Of a DNA stretch of 64,000 nucleotides, positions 43,975-53,155 are shown in pieces. This DNA comes from Stenotrophomonas sp. UBA7346 (GTDB taxonomy: Bacteria; Pseudomonadota; Gammaproteobacteria; Xanthomonadales; Xanthomonadaceae). The notes under the pieces were generated by a model that made no database searches, was not told where the DNA came from, and saw nothing but the letters and a program-made list of their open reading frames with translations. Made by a program: the position numbers and the translations under genes. The stretch covers positions 14,939 through 78,938 of the forward strand of contig DKPB01000094.1 of NCBI GenBank assembly GCA_002471015.1, in the 5' to 3' direction. Each line of letters starts with the position of its first letter. The first letter of the stretch is position 1.

Positions 43975-45123
43975 ATGTTGTCGATAGATCGGTTGACGCA
44001 GTACCTGGCAAGTGACCCGGCCAATCCCGATTTGGCAGGCGAGTTGGCAGATGCGTATGTGCGGGTGGGCCGCTACAGGGACGCAGCCGATGTATTGCAT
44101 GCACTTCCAGTCGCCGCCCAACAACGGCAGGGGATTCAATTCCGCCTGGCACAGCTGGATCTGGCCACAGGTGATTACCTGGCCGCAGAGCAGCGCCTGT
44201 CGCCACTATGGACCGCCGATCAACAGAATCTTGCGCTTGGCCACGACTTGGCTTTTGCCCAGCTGTGCCAGCACCGCTTGGGCGACGCCCGCGCCGTCTT
44301 GGCGGTGGTGGAAGCCGCACACCCGACGCAGGCCGCAGTGCAGCTACTGCTCGCCCGTGTGGAACTGCTCGCAGGTAATTTTGCCGGCGCGGAGCAGCAC
44401 ATTGAAACGGCATTGTCCCTGGAGCCGCTCGACGCGACGGCATTGGGCCTGCGCGCACTGTGCCGGCTGGATGCCGGCGACATGCCTGGGGCAGATGCCG
44501 CCGCGGTGGCCTGCCTGCAACATACGCCCGACCAGCACGAAGCGCTGTTGGCGGCTGGCGCACTTGCGCTGTCGCGGCAGCAAGTAGAACTGGCCGGCCA
44601 GCATTTCAGTCGTGCACTGCAGCGCCATCCGAACTCAGGGCGGGCGTTGTCCGGTCTGGGTCAGGTACAGATGCTGGGCAACCAGTTGGAACAGGCCGAA
44701 CAGACGTTGCAGCACGCAGTTGCGGCCATGCCCGACCATATCGGTACTTGGCACGCCTTGGCATGGGCTCAACTCCTGCTTGGAGACATTGCCGGCGCCG
44801 AAGCCAGCTATCGCGATGCCTTGTTACTGGACCGGAATTTCGGCGAATCGCATGGTGGCCTGGCCATTGTCGAGCTGCTGACAGGCCGGGTGAGCGAAGG
44901 CGAGGCCAGCATGAGGCGTGCGTTGAAGCTTGACCCTGCGTGTGTCAGTGGTCGCTATGCAAAGTCGCTTTGGTTGCAACAAAACGGCAAGGAGGCCGAG
45001 TCCACGGCGGAGTTCGCCGAGCTGATTGCGCGCGGTGCGCTGCCTGGTATTGAAGGGCAGGACCCGGCACAGGTGGCCCAGCGCCTTCGATCGCGCATGA
45101 CCTCCCGTTCCATCACGCGCTGA
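43975..45123 (+). CDS. Large tetratricopeptide-repeat protein
   Basis: A 382-residue protein made almost entirely of TPR units (for example LAGELADAYVRVGRYRDAAD, LLARVELLAGNFAGAEQHIE, AWAQLLLGDIAGAEASYRDA). The ATG at 43975 is supported by GGAAG 5 nt upstream and begins directly in helix 1; the frame is open to 43933. No signal peptide. It lies 9 nt before fliQ and is probably cotranscribed with it. Role unknown; it could be a scaffold, a glycosylation helper or an export chaperone. A 194-bp gap before it could hold a second promoter. Confidence 0.8.
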   Translation: MLSIDRLTQYLASDPANPDLAGELADAYVRVGRYRDAADVLHALPVAAQQRQGIQFRLAQLDLATGDYLAAEQRLSPLWTADQQNLALGHDLAFAQLCQHRLGDARAVLAVVEAAHPTQAAVQLLLARVELLAGNFAGAEQHIETALSLEPLDATALGLRALCRLDAGDMPGADAAAVACLQHTPDQHEALLAAGALALSRQQVELAGQHFSRALQRHPNSGRALSGLGQVQMLGNQLEQAEQTLQHAVAAMPDHIGTWHALAWAQLLLGDIAGAEASYRDALLLDRNFGESHGGLAIVELLTGRVSEGEASMRRALKLDPACVSGRYAKSLWLQQNGKEAESTAEFAELIARGALPGIEGQDPAQVAQRLRSRMTSRSITR

Positions 45124-45132
45124 ACGACTGGC

Positions 45133-45396
45133 ATGGACGCAGATATCGCGATGCAGCTGCTGGCTGACACGCTCATCACCGCTGCCAAGGTGTCAGCGCC
45201 GGTGTTGCTGGCAACACTGTTGATCGGCTTGCTGATCTCGGTGGTGCAGGTGGTTACCCAAGTGCAGGAGATGACGTTGACCTTCATCCCCAAGCTGATT
45301 GCAGTGGGCGGCATCTGTTTGTTTCTGGGTGGCTGGATGATCGCCAGCACGGTTGAACTGGCCAAGCGCCTGTTCGACTTCGCGGCGGGGCTCTAA
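45133..45396 (+). CDS. fliQ: Flagellar export gate protein FliQ
   Basis: 87 residues with two membrane helices (about 15-38 and 52-72) and the conserved LISVVQVVTQVQEMTLTFIP segment. FliQ forms the helical export gate with FliP and FliR. Length is normal (89 in E. coli). First recognisable flagellar gene of the cluster; fliR follows after 3 nt. Confidence 0.95.
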   Translation: MDADIAMQLLADTLITAAKVSAPVLLATLLIGLLISVVQVVTQVQEMTLTFIPKLIAVGGICLFLGGWMIASTVELAKRLFDFAAGL

Positions 45397-45399
45397 GCC

Positions 45400-46164
45400 A
45401 TGGAAGCCATCCAGTCCTTCCTCACGTTGTTCGCATTGGCCGGGTTGCGCTACCTGCCCGTGTTGGTGCTGCCTGCCTTTTCTCCGCTGGCATGGGCACC
45501 GATGACCGTCCGCATTGTGGTCATGCTTGCGTTGGCGTGGTTGACGGTGCTGGCATTGCCTGACGCATCCGGTTTCAGCAGCAGCGGCACGCAGTTGGTG
45601 CTGGCCGTCTGCAGTGAACTGCTGGTGGGCGGCGTGTTTGGGTTGGCTTTTCTACTGCCCAAGGCGGCGTTGCACAGTGCCGGCTGGTTGGTGGACATGC
45701 AGGCTGGCCTTGGCGCCGCCACGCTGTTCAATCCCTCAGCCGACACCGGCGCCGAATCCCTGTTTGGTCATGCCTTGATGCTGGCACTGACAGTACTTTT
45801 CTTCCTGCTGGACCTGCACCTGTTGCTGTTTCGCGCGATGGCGGCAAGCACGCAATGGCTGCCGTTGGGTGGTGGCGGTGTGCGCTTGAGCGTGGATGCT
45901 TTTCTGCGAATGCTGGGTACCAGCTTTGTGGCGGGCCTGATGGTGGTGGCGCCGGTGGTCATCGGGTTGTTCTGCGTAGACCTGGGAGTGGGTTACGCAT
46001 CGCGCTCCATGCCGCAGGCCAATGTGTACTTTCTGGCGCTGCCCATGAAGATTGCCGTCGCCATCGGGTTGCTGGCACTGAGCCTGGCCTACGCCCCCAC
46101 CTTGATGGGCCGCTTGTTCCGGCAGGCAGCGGATCAGGTTCCCTCCGTACTGGGAGGGCCGTGA
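45400..46164 (+). CDS. fliR: Flagellar export gate protein FliR
   Basis: 254 residues with about six membrane segments, the family's usual size. Visible pattern: LRYLPVLVLPAFSPLAWAPM at the N-terminus, ELLVGGVFGLAFLLPKAALH in the middle and MKIAVAIGLLALSLAYAP near the end. Export gate component in the inner membrane with FliP/FliQ. Stop overlaps flhB start by 1 nt. Confidence 0.94.
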   Translation: MEAIQSFLTLFALAGLRYLPVLVLPAFSPLAWAPMTVRIVVMLALAWLTVLALPDASGFSSSGTQLVLAVCSELLVGGVFGLAFLLPKAALHSAGWLVDMQAGLGAATLFNPSADTGAESLFGHALMLALTVLFFLLDLHLLLFRAMAASTQWLPLGGGGVRLSVDAFLRMLGTSFVAGLMVVAPVVIGLFCVDLGVGYASRSMPQANVYFLALPMKIAVAIGLLALSLAYAPTLMGRLFRQAADQVPSVLGGP

Positions 46165-47228
46165 TGGCGCAGGGTGATCAGGACAAGACCGAGCAGCCGA
46201 CCCAGCATCGCCTGGAAAAGGCCAGGCAGCAGGGTCAGGTGGCAAAGAGCGCTGACCTTGTAGGCGTACTCGGCCTGTTGGCGTTCGTGCTGACCTTCAT
46301 GGTGCTGGCATCGGCCCTGGTGATGGCGTTGGTCGCACAGGTCAAGCAGCTCATAGCCATGGCGGGCGCAAAGCCGCATCTGGGCAGCGGCTTTGCTGTC
46401 TGGTTGGGCGAGCTGCTGGCGCAGCTGGGGCCGCAATTGCTACCGCTGGTACTGGCAATGGTGGTCATGGCCGTGGCAGCCAACCTGCTGCAGACCGGTC
46501 CCATTTTCTCTGCCCATCCGGTCAAGCCGGACTTCAAACGCATGCACCCGTCCAACGCGCTCAAACGCGTGTTTTCGATGCGCGGTCTGTGGGAGCTGGG
46601 CAAGCTGCTGGTGAAGCTGCTTCTGCTGGCGCTGTTGTGCTGGCTGGCGGTAAAGACCGCTCCGGGGTTCGTACACAAGGTGGTCAACGCGGTTGCGCCA
46701 CAACTGCCCGGGCTGCTGCTGGGTAGTGCCTGGAAGACGTCGATGTACATCATCGCGGTGCTGGCCCTGGTAGCGGTCGCCGACCTGTTGTTCGTGCGGC
46801 GTAACCATCTCAGCCAGTTGCGGATGAGCAGGCGGGAACTGAAGGATGAAAACAAGCAGCGCGATGGTGACCCCGAGGTCAGGGCCAAGCAGAAGCGCAG
46901 CATCCGCGAGTTGTTGAAGAAAACTCGCGCCATCCAGCGTGTGGCGGATGCGGATGTTGTGTTGACCAACCCGACCCACTATGCGGTTGCGCTGCAATAC
47001 CGGCCCAGGACAATGCGTGCGCCGATTGTATTGGCCAAGGGCCGTGGCTTTTTGGCGGGGCGGGTACGCGACGTGGCCCGCCGGACTGGAGTGACGGTGA
47101 TGCCCGCGCCGCCGCTGGCACGTGCACTCTACCGTCAGTGTGATATCGATGCGCCGGTGCCGGAGGCACTGTACGGGCAGTTGGGGCCAATCTACCGTCG
47201 CTTGTATGCGATGAAGGCGGCGACATGA
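46164..47228 (+). CDS. flhB: Flagellar export switch protein FlhB
   Basis: 354 residues. The N-terminus DKTEQPTQHRLEKARQQGQV is diagnostic, followed by four membrane helices and the cytoplasmic domain with the autocleavage motif NPTH at residues 269-272 (LTNPTHYAVALQY). The intact NPTH indicates a functional substrate-specificity switch, so the system is expected to change substrates, for example from rod/hook to later ones. ATG 46164 preceded by GGGAGG. Overlaps flhA by 4 nt. Confidence 0.96.
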   Translation: MAQGDQDKTEQPTQHRLEKARQQGQVAKSADLVGVLGLLAFVLTFMVLASALVMALVAQVKQLIAMAGAKPHLGSGFAVWLGELLAQLGPQLLPLVLAMVVMAVAANLLQTGPIFSAHPVKPDFKRMHPSNALKRVFSMRGLWELGKLLVKLLLLALLCWLAVKTAPGFVHKVVNAVAPQLPGLLLGSAWKTSMYIIAVLALVAVADLLFVRRNHLSQLRMSRRELKDENKQRDGDPEVRAKQKRSIRELLKKTRAIQRVADADVVLTNPTHYAVALQYRPRTMRAPIVLAKGRGFLAGRVRDVARRTGVTVMPAPPLARALYRQCDIDAPVPEALYGQLGPIYRRLYAMKAAT

Positions 47229-49288
47229 AGGCGCTGCTGTCGATGTTGTGGTCGGGGAAGCGCGATCTGGCGTTGGTGATGCTTATCGTGGGCATCCTGA
47301 TGGCCTTGTTCGTGCCCGTGCCATCACCGCTGTTGGATTTCCTGTTGGTCATCAACATCAGCCTGGCGCTGTTGATCCTGCTGGTGACTTTCTTCACCGA
47401 GTCGCCGCTGAACTTCTCCACGTTTCCGACGCTGCTGCTGATCGCCACCATGTTCCGTCTGGCGCTTAATGTATCGGCAACCCGGTTGATCCTGGAGGGT
47501 GCGGACGCCGGTCGGGTGATTGGGGCCATTGGCTCGTTCGTCATTGGTGGCAACTACGTTGTTGGCATCGTGGTGTTCCTGATTCTTGTGGTGGTGCAGT
47601 ACGTTGTGGTCACGAATGGCGCCCAGCGCGTGGCTGAGGTGGCTGCCCGGTTCACCTTGGACAGCATGCCTGGCAAGCAGATGAGCATCGATGCCGACAT
47701 GAACATGGGGCTGATCGATGAGCATGAGGCGCGCCGCCGCCGCGCACTGATCGAGAAGGAAGCCAACTTCTACGGCGCGATGGATGGCGCCACCAAGTTC
47801 GTCAAGGGTGATGCCATCGCCGGCATCATCATCATCCTGATCAATATCGTTGGCGGCCTGGCCATCGGCATCGCACAGATGGGGATGCCGTGGACCGAGG
47901 CGGTGCAACGGTTCACCTTGCTCACGGTAGGTGACGGTATCGTCACCCAGATCCCGTCACTGGTCATCGCAGTGGCCACCGGCATCATCATTACCCGGGC
48001 CGCGGCCGACGCCCGCCTGGGCACCGAGATACCGCGTCAGATCCTGTCCAGCCCCCGTGCTCTGCTGGTGGTTGCATTTGCATTGCTGGTCATCCTGATG
48101 TTGCCGGATTTCCCCAAGCTGCCAGTTCTGGTTGTGCTGGCGGGGGTGTTGGCACTGAGCTGGTATGCCTTCCGCCAGGGGGTGGGCGATGAATCGGCGG
48201 CTGACGCTGCTGCCGAGTCAGCGGTGACGCCGGCGCAAACCCAGCAGGAGGCATTGCAACAGGCGCTACGCGTCGAGCCCATCGAGATACGCATGGGCTC
48301 GGTCGTCCACCAGTTGCTGCTGGGGCCTTTGGGCGATCTGCAGGAGCGCATCGATCACATGCGCACCCAGGTTGCAGCTGATCTGGGCTTCATCGTGCCA
48401 CGCATCCAGACGGGCTTGCGCACGGAGTTGGGGCAACACGATTACGAGCTCTGGATACAGGGCTATCGGGTAGGACAGGGCAGCCTTATTCCGGATCGCG
48501 TGCTGGCCATCAACCCAGGCGGTAGCCGCACGCAGTTGGAAGGCGTGGAGACTCGAGATCCGGCGTATGGTTTGCCCGCACAATGGATAGATCCTGCCGC
48601 TCGTCAGCTGGCCCGTAGCGCCGGCTACACCCTGGTGGAGCCGGACACAGTGCTGATTACCCACCTCAATGAGGTGATAAAGCGCCAGGCCCCCGAACTG
48701 CTGACACGCGCAGAAACAGAGCGGATGTTGCTGCGCCTGAAGGAGCGCTGTGGCCCGATGGTGGACGAACTGGTGCCCAACATCCTGAGCTACTCCGATG
48801 TGCAGAAGACGCTGCAGCTGCTGCTGCGCGAGCAGGTGAGTGTTCGCAACCTGGAGGCCATCGTCGAGGTGCTGGTGGATTTCGGGCGCACGTTGAAACA
48901 GCCCGAGGATCTTGCCGAGAAAGTGCGCGAACGCCTGGGGCCCGGTATTTGCCAGCGATTCAACGACCCCAAGGGCGATTTGAACGTGCTGACCCTTGCG
49001 CCTGATATCGAACGGGTGCTGATGGGCAACCAGCGTAACAGCGAGGGCCGTGGCGCGCTGTTTTCGGACATCAACCAGTTGGATGGGTTCATCAAACATC
49101 TGGCGCGCCAGTCCGAGGCGATGATGGGGCGCAGCCTCAATCCGGTGTTGTTGTGCCCGGCAACGTTGCGGCGGCCGTTGCGCGGTTTGATCCAGCGGTC
49201 ATTGCCGCATGTAGCTGTTGTCGGCCTGAACGAAGTTCCGTCCAGTGCGGTGGTGCGCTCATTCGCAGCCGTGGGGACATCCAGTTGA
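47225..49288 (+). CDS. flhA: Flagellar export gate protein FlhA
   Basis: 687 residues: eight N-terminal membrane helices (to about 310) and a cytoplasmic domain forming the nonameric docking ring. The FHIPEP signature region is clear: ATMFRLALNVSATRLIL and the AARFTLDSMPGKQMSID loop, then NFYGAMDGATKFVKGDAIA. Length matches E. coli FlhA (692). Overlaps flhB by 4 nt. Confidence 0.97.
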   Translation: MKALLSMLWSGKRDLALVMLIVGILMALFVPVPSPLLDFLLVINISLALLILLVTFFTESPLNFSTFPTLLLIATMFRLALNVSATRLILEGADAGRVIGAIGSFVIGGNYVVGIVVFLILVVVQYVVVTNGAQRVAEVAARFTLDSMPGKQMSIDADMNMGLIDEHEARRRRALIEKEANFYGAMDGATKFVKGDAIAGIIIILINIVGGLAIGIAQMGMPWTEAVQRFTLLTVGDGIVTQIPSLVIAVATGIIITRAAADARLGTEIPRQILSSPRALLVVAFALLVILMLPDFPKLPVLVVLAGVLALSWYAFRQGVGDESAADAAAESAVTPAQTQQEALQQALRVEPIEIRMGSVVHQLLLGPLGDLQERIDHMRTQVAADLGFIVPRIQTGLRTELGQHDYELWIQGYRVGQGSLIPDRVLAINPGGSRTQLEGVETRDPAYGLPAQWIDPAARQLARSAGYTLVEPDTVLITHLNEVIKRQAPELLTRAETERMLLRLKERCGPMVDELVPNILSYSDVQKTLQLLLREQVSVRNLEAIVEVLVDFGRTLKQPEDLAEKVRERLGPGICQRFNDPKGDLNVLTLAPDIERVLMGNQRNSEGRGALFSDINQLDGFIKHLARQSEAMMGRSLNPVLLCPATLRRPLRGLIQRSLPHVAVVGLNEVPSSAVVRSFAAVGTSS

Positions 49289-49298
49289 GGAGCATGCC

Positions 49299-49964
49299 AT
49301 GAGTGACACGATCCAGGCCCTTACCCGTGCATTGAATGCGGATATCCAGGGGATCAACGCGGTCAGCCACAACGTGGCCAACATCAATACGCCGGGGTAC
49401 CAGGGCGTGCGCGCTATTGCCGATTTTGGCGCGAGTACCGGCCTGTCACGCCAGGTGGTGCTGGGGGACGGTCCCTTGAAATCCACGGATCGGGCGCTGG
49501 ACATGGCGTTGCGGGGCGACGGCTTCTTCGTTGCAGACCGGGGCGGACAAGCGCTGTTGACACGTGCCGGCAGCTTTGTGCGCGATGCTCAGGGCTATCT
49601 GGCAACGCGCGGCGGGGACCGCCTGATGAGCGATGCAGGCGCGCTGCTGTTGCCGGAGGGCCAGGTTCGCGTGGACGAGAACGGAGTGGTCTGGGCGGAG
49701 GACCAACGCGTAGCGCAACTCACTATCAGAACGGCCGACCCTGCGCAGTTGCATGCGGTTGAAGGTGGCTACCGCTACAGCGGGGAACTGGGTGACTGGG
49801 CCGGGCGCGTGCAGCAAGGTGCCACCGAGCAATCCAACGTTGACGCGGCGGCGCAGACATTGCAGCTGATCGAATTGACGCGTCACGCCGAATCCGTGCA
49901 GCGCGTTGTGTCCATTTATGACCGTACGCTGGACGTAGGCATCAACCGCATTGGCGATAACTAA
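49299..49964 (+). CDS. flgF: Flagellar proximal rod protein FlgF
   Basis: 221 residues from the ATG at 49299, with GAGGAG upstream; shorter than the usual about 250. N-terminal rod motif AVSHNVANINTPGYQGV, then the FlgE/F/G signature DMALRGDGFFVADRGGQALLTRAGSF, and C-terminal QSNVDAAAQTLQLIELTRHAE. Exported without a signal peptide. Lies just before flgG, the standard order. Confidence 0.88.
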   Translation: MSDTIQALTRALNADIQGINAVSHNVANINTPGYQGVRAIADFGASTGLSRQVVLGDGPLKSTDRALDMALRGDGFFVADRGGQALLTRAGSFVRDAQGYLATRGGDRLMSDAGALLLPEGQVRVDENGVVWAEDQRVAQLTIRTADPAQLHAVEGGYRYSGELGDWAGRVQQGATEQSNVDAAAQTLQLIELTRHAESVQRVVSIYDRTLDVGINRIGDN

Positions 49965-49976
49965 GAGGGCCAGACC

Positions 49977-50741
49977 ATGATCGACGCGCTTTACATCTCG
50001 TCCACCGGCCTGCGCAGTCAGCAGGAGCAGATCGACGTCATCTCCAACAACGTGGCGAACATGCAGACCCCTGGGTTCAAGCGTGGCCGGGTTAACTTTG
50101 CCGAGATCGCCTCGGTACCCATGCCCGGTGAATCCATGCAGTCTGTGGGAACCCATGGCGGTGGTGCTCGCGTAGCCTCCACCACGCAGGAATTCGCAGG
50201 TGGGGCGCTGCAACCCACGCGCGGTCCGCTGGACCTGGCCATTGATGGCAACGGCTTTTTCGAACTGGAAGATCTCAACGGCAACCGATTTTATACCCGT
50301 GCCGGACGCTTCAGGCTGGATGATGAGGGCTACCTGGCTGCCACCAATGGAATGCGCCTGAGCGCAGGGCCGCAGGTGCCACAGGGGGCCAGTGACATCC
50401 TGATATCGGCGGAGGGCGAACTGAGCGCCAAGCTTGACGGGGACGAGCAACGGACCGTACTGGGCACGATCGAGCTGACCATGTTTGCGACAACCGAAGG
50501 CCTTGAATCCGCCGGGGACAATCTGTTCCGTGCCGGCGCGCGAACCGGTGGGCCGCTGCCGATGGTTGCGGGTGAGGGTGGCAGCGGCCGACTTCAGCAG
50601 GGTTACCTGGAAGCAGCCAACGTTGACATGATCGATGAAATGACCGGGTTGGTGCTGGCGCAGCGCGCCTACCAACTTAATGCACGCGTACTACAGGCAT
50701 CGGACCAGGTGCTTGAAACCATCAACAACCTGCGCCGCTGA
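49977..50741 (+). CDS. flgG: Flagellar distal rod protein FlgG
   Basis: 254 residues, close to the family length (260). ISNNVANMQTPGFKRGRVNF at the N-terminus, GGALQPTRGPLDLAIDGNGF in the middle, and LEAANVDMIDEMTGLVLAQR then YQLNARVLQASDQVLETINN at the C-terminus. Distal rod, built by export through the central channel. Stop overlaps flgA start by 1 nt. Confidence 0.95.
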   Translation: MIDALYISSTGLRSQQEQIDVISNNVANMQTPGFKRGRVNFAEIASVPMPGESMQSVGTHGGGARVASTTQEFAGGALQPTRGPLDLAIDGNGFFELEDLNGNRFYTRAGRFRLDDEGYLAATNGMRLSAGPQVPQGASDILISAEGELSAKLDGDEQRTVLGTIELTMFATTEGLESAGDNLFRAGARTGGPLPMVAGEGGSGRLQQGYLEAANVDMIDEMTGLVLAQRAYQLNARVLQASDQVLETINNLRR

Positions 50742-51454
50742 TGAACTACCTGTTGCGCGCCTGCCTGGTGCTACCCGTCCTGCTGCCAACCGTGGCTGCG
50801 GCGGCAACGGTCGTGCCTGCAGAACAGCTGATAGCGGCGGCGTTGGTCCGCCTGCAGGAACGCGCGGCCCAGGTGCACGCTGACTGGGAGTTCGTGCCAA
50901 GCGGGCGCCCTTCATCCTCGACCCTTGCCCTGGAGGGCGAGGTAACCATCGTCGCCGGTGAAATTGGAGGGCAATGGCCTCGCAATCGCGTGGGTGTGCC
51001 CATCACGTTGAAGATTGCAGGCAGTCCGCAGCAGACCCGTACGGTCTGGTTCACCGTGCACGCATGGCGCGATGGACTGGTCTACCAGCGTTCACAGCAA
51101 GCTGGCGACGGCGCCATGGACTTGGCAGTACGGCGCCAGCGTGTTGATTTGGCTGCATATGGCCAGGACGGAGCGTTGGTCGACGAGGTTGCCGCTTTGC
51201 GGGACCAACGCCTGTTGCGCAGCGTGCGTGCTGGTCAGGCTGTTCTGCAGCGTGATTTCGGCCCCGCACCCGCAGTTGCCCGCAACAGTGAGGTCGCATT
51301 ACACATGCGCCAGGGCGGCATCGCGCTGCAGATGATGGCAACCGCGCGCCAGGATGGCGCAGTGGGAGACAGGGTGGATGTGCTGCCCAAGGGCGGATCG
51401 CGATGGATTGAGGCGGCGGTTACCGGCCGCAGCGAGGTGACAATTGAGAACTGA
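50741..51454 (+). CDS. flgA: P-ring assembly chaperone FlgA
   Basis: 237 residues with a Sec signal peptide (LVLPVLLPTVAAAATVV) and a C-terminal SAF domain (VRAGQAVLQRDFGPAPAVAR, IALQMMATARQDGAVGDRV, ITGRSEV-like AVTGRSEVTIEN). Periplasmic chaperone for FlgI. Overlaps flgG by 1 nt and flgH by 11 nt. Confidence 0.88.
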   Translation: MNYLLRACLVLPVLLPTVAAAATVVPAEQLIAAALVRLQERAAQVHADWEFVPSGRPSSSTLALEGEVTIVAGEIGGQWPRNRVGVPITLKIAGSPQQTRTVWFTVHAWRDGLVYQRSQQAGDGAMDLAVRRQRVDLAAYGQDGALVDEVAALRDQRLLRSVRAGQAVLQRDFGPAPAVARNSEVALHMRQGGIALQMMATARQDGAVGDRVDVLPKGGSRWIEAAVTGRSEVTIEN

Positions 51455-52031
51455 GTGGCTCTTGTTGGCTGCGCTGACCGGCCTTCTGGCAGGCTTGGCA
51501 GTGCCGGTTTGCGCGCAGGAAAGTCTGATCAGCACCGGCTCCTATCGTGGCATTGCGGCTGATCGCCGTGCCTACCGGGTGGGTGACATCCTGACCGTGA
51601 ATGTCCTGGAAGCGGCCCGTGCGCGCTCCAGCGCAAACACGGATGCGGGCTCGGACCTGCGCATCAGCGCATCGGCATCCACTCCCGGATACCAGGGCGC
51701 TGCGTCGGCAGGCCTGGGGGCGTCCAGTGCTGGGGGGGCTGAAACATCACGGGCGGGCGAACTGCGTACGCAGCTGTCCGTGCGTGTGCTGGAAGTGCTC
51801 GCCGACGGCACGCTTGCAGTGGAAGGGGCGCAGTCGTTGATCATCAATGGCGAAGACCAACGCATCACCTTGAGTGGGTTGGTGCGCCCGGAAGACATTC
51901 GTGCGGACAACAGCTTGTGGTCACACCGTATTGCCAACGCCCGCGTCGAATTCAGTGGCTCGGGTGTGGTCAGCGAGTCGCAACGTACCAGCATTGTCTA
52001 TCGCGTACTCAAGTGGATGAGGTTGCTGTGA
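51444..52031 (+). CDS. flgH: Flagellar L-ring protein FlgH, without a lipobox
   Basis: 195 residues from a TTG with GAGG 6 nt upstream, inside the flgA end. The mature part is FlgH: YRVGDILTVNVLEAARARSS, RTQLSVRVLEVLADGTLAVE, GEDQRITLSGLVRPEDI. The N-terminus is a Sec signal (LLLAALTGLLAGLAVPVCAQ). The only cysteine is preceded by VPV, not by a lipobox such as LTGC, so lipidation seen in classical FlgH seems lost. It would form the outer-membrane ring with FlgI. Confidence 0.9.
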   Translation: MRTEWLLLAALTGLLAGLAVPVCAQESLISTGSYRGIAADRRAYRVGDILTVNVLEAARARSSANTDAGSDLRISASASTPGYQGAASAGLGASSAGGAETSRAGELRTQLSVRVLEVLADGTLAVEGAQSLIINGEDQRITLSGLVRPEDIRADNSLWSHRIANARVEFSGSGVVSESQRTSIVYRVLKWMRLL

Positions 52032-53143
52032 GAGCCCTGATTCTGTTGTGGATGTGCCTGCTGCCGGGGCTGCTGCACGCAGCTGATACCGGCGATGTGC
52101 GGGTCAAGGACATCGCCCGCATCGCAGGCGTCAGGGACAACCCATTGACTGGTTACGGGCTGGTATTTGGCCTGTCCGGATCCGGTGACTCGCCGCGCAA
52201 CCGCGCGACGCTGCAATCGGTAGCCAATACCTTGCGCAATTTTGGCGTGAACGTCGAACTGGGTGACCTGGCAAGCCGCAATGTGGCCGCAGTGCTGGTA
52301 ACGGCAAAGTTGCCGGCGTTTGCCGAGCCTGGTCAGCAACTGGACGTACAGGTGGCCTCGTCCGGTGACGCACGCAGCCTGGTGGGGGGCACCTTGATGC
52401 TGGTTCCCCTGCATGGCCCGGACGGAAAGGTGTACGCGATCGCACAAGGCGCCATATCAGTGGGTGGCTATCAGTTCGAAGCGATCACCGCATCGGTACA
52501 GAAGAACCACCCCACCGTTGGCTGGATTCCCGCAGGCGCCAGTGTGGAGCAGCGCTCCCCGCTGGGCGTGGTGGGGGATGGTAACTCGCTGAGCATTCTT
52601 CTGAACGAGCCCGACTTCACCTTGGCACAACGCCTGACACAGGCGGTTCGTGCGGCGTTGCCTGATGCGCAGGCGACCGCGGAGCACGCTGGCAAGGTCA
52701 CTGTTGGGTTTGCTGGCCAACGTACGGATCTTGTTACGCGCATTGCACAGATTGAAAACATACGCATTGCCCGGGAGCGACGTTCCCGCGTGGTGGTTAA
52801 CGAGCGGACCGGCACCATCGTGGCGGGTGGCGATATCCGCATCGGGCAGGTAAGCATCACCCATGGTGACCTGCGCGTGGAGGTGAATACCCGTTATAGC
52901 GTCTCCCAGCCGGACGGGTTGCTGATAAGGCCCGGCAGCGATGTGCGTACGGTGCTGGTGCCGGAAAGTCGCATAGATGTGCAGGAAGGCGTTGCACCCG
53001 TGGTTGCCGTTGCCGAGGGAACAAGCGTGGCTGAGCTGGTGTCCGCGCTACGCACCATAAAGCTGACCACGCGGGATGTTATCGCGGTGCTCCAATCCAT
53101 CAAGGCAGCCGGCGCGCTCGACGGCGAGCTGCTCATCCAGTGA
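52028..53143 (+). CDS. flgI: Flagellar P-ring protein FlgI
   Basis: 371 residues from the GTG overlapping the flgH stop (GTGA); the frame is open 37 codons further upstream but without a signal. Sec signal ILLWMCLLPGLLHA, then VKDIARIAGVRDNPLTGYGL, TGDSPRNRAT-like SGDSPRNRATLQSVANTLRN and RVVVNERTGTIVAGGDIRI, all characteristic. Periplasmic ring around the rod. Confidence 0.96.
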   Translation: MRALILLWMCLLPGLLHAADTGDVRVKDIARIAGVRDNPLTGYGLVFGLSGSGDSPRNRATLQSVANTLRNFGVNVELGDLASRNVAAVLVTAKLPAFAEPGQQLDVQVASSGDARSLVGGTLMLVPLHGPDGKVYAIAQGAISVGGYQFEAITASVQKNHPTVGWIPAGASVEQRSPLGVVGDGNSLSILLNEPDFTLAQRLTQAVRAALPDAQATAEHAGKVTVGFAGQRTDLVTRIAQIENIRIARERRSRVVVNERTGTIVAGGDIRIGQVSITHGDLRVEVNTRYSVSQPDGLLIRPGSDVRTVLVPESRIDVQEGVAPVVAVAEGTSVAELVSALRTIKLTTRDVIAVLQSIKAAGALDGELLIQ

Positions 53144-53155
53144 GGCAGAAGAACG

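Noticed and set aside
45855..46163. Upstream extension of the flhB frame
   Set aside because: It overlaps fliR, and the MAQGDQDKTEQPT start at 46164 is the family N-terminus with a ribosome site.
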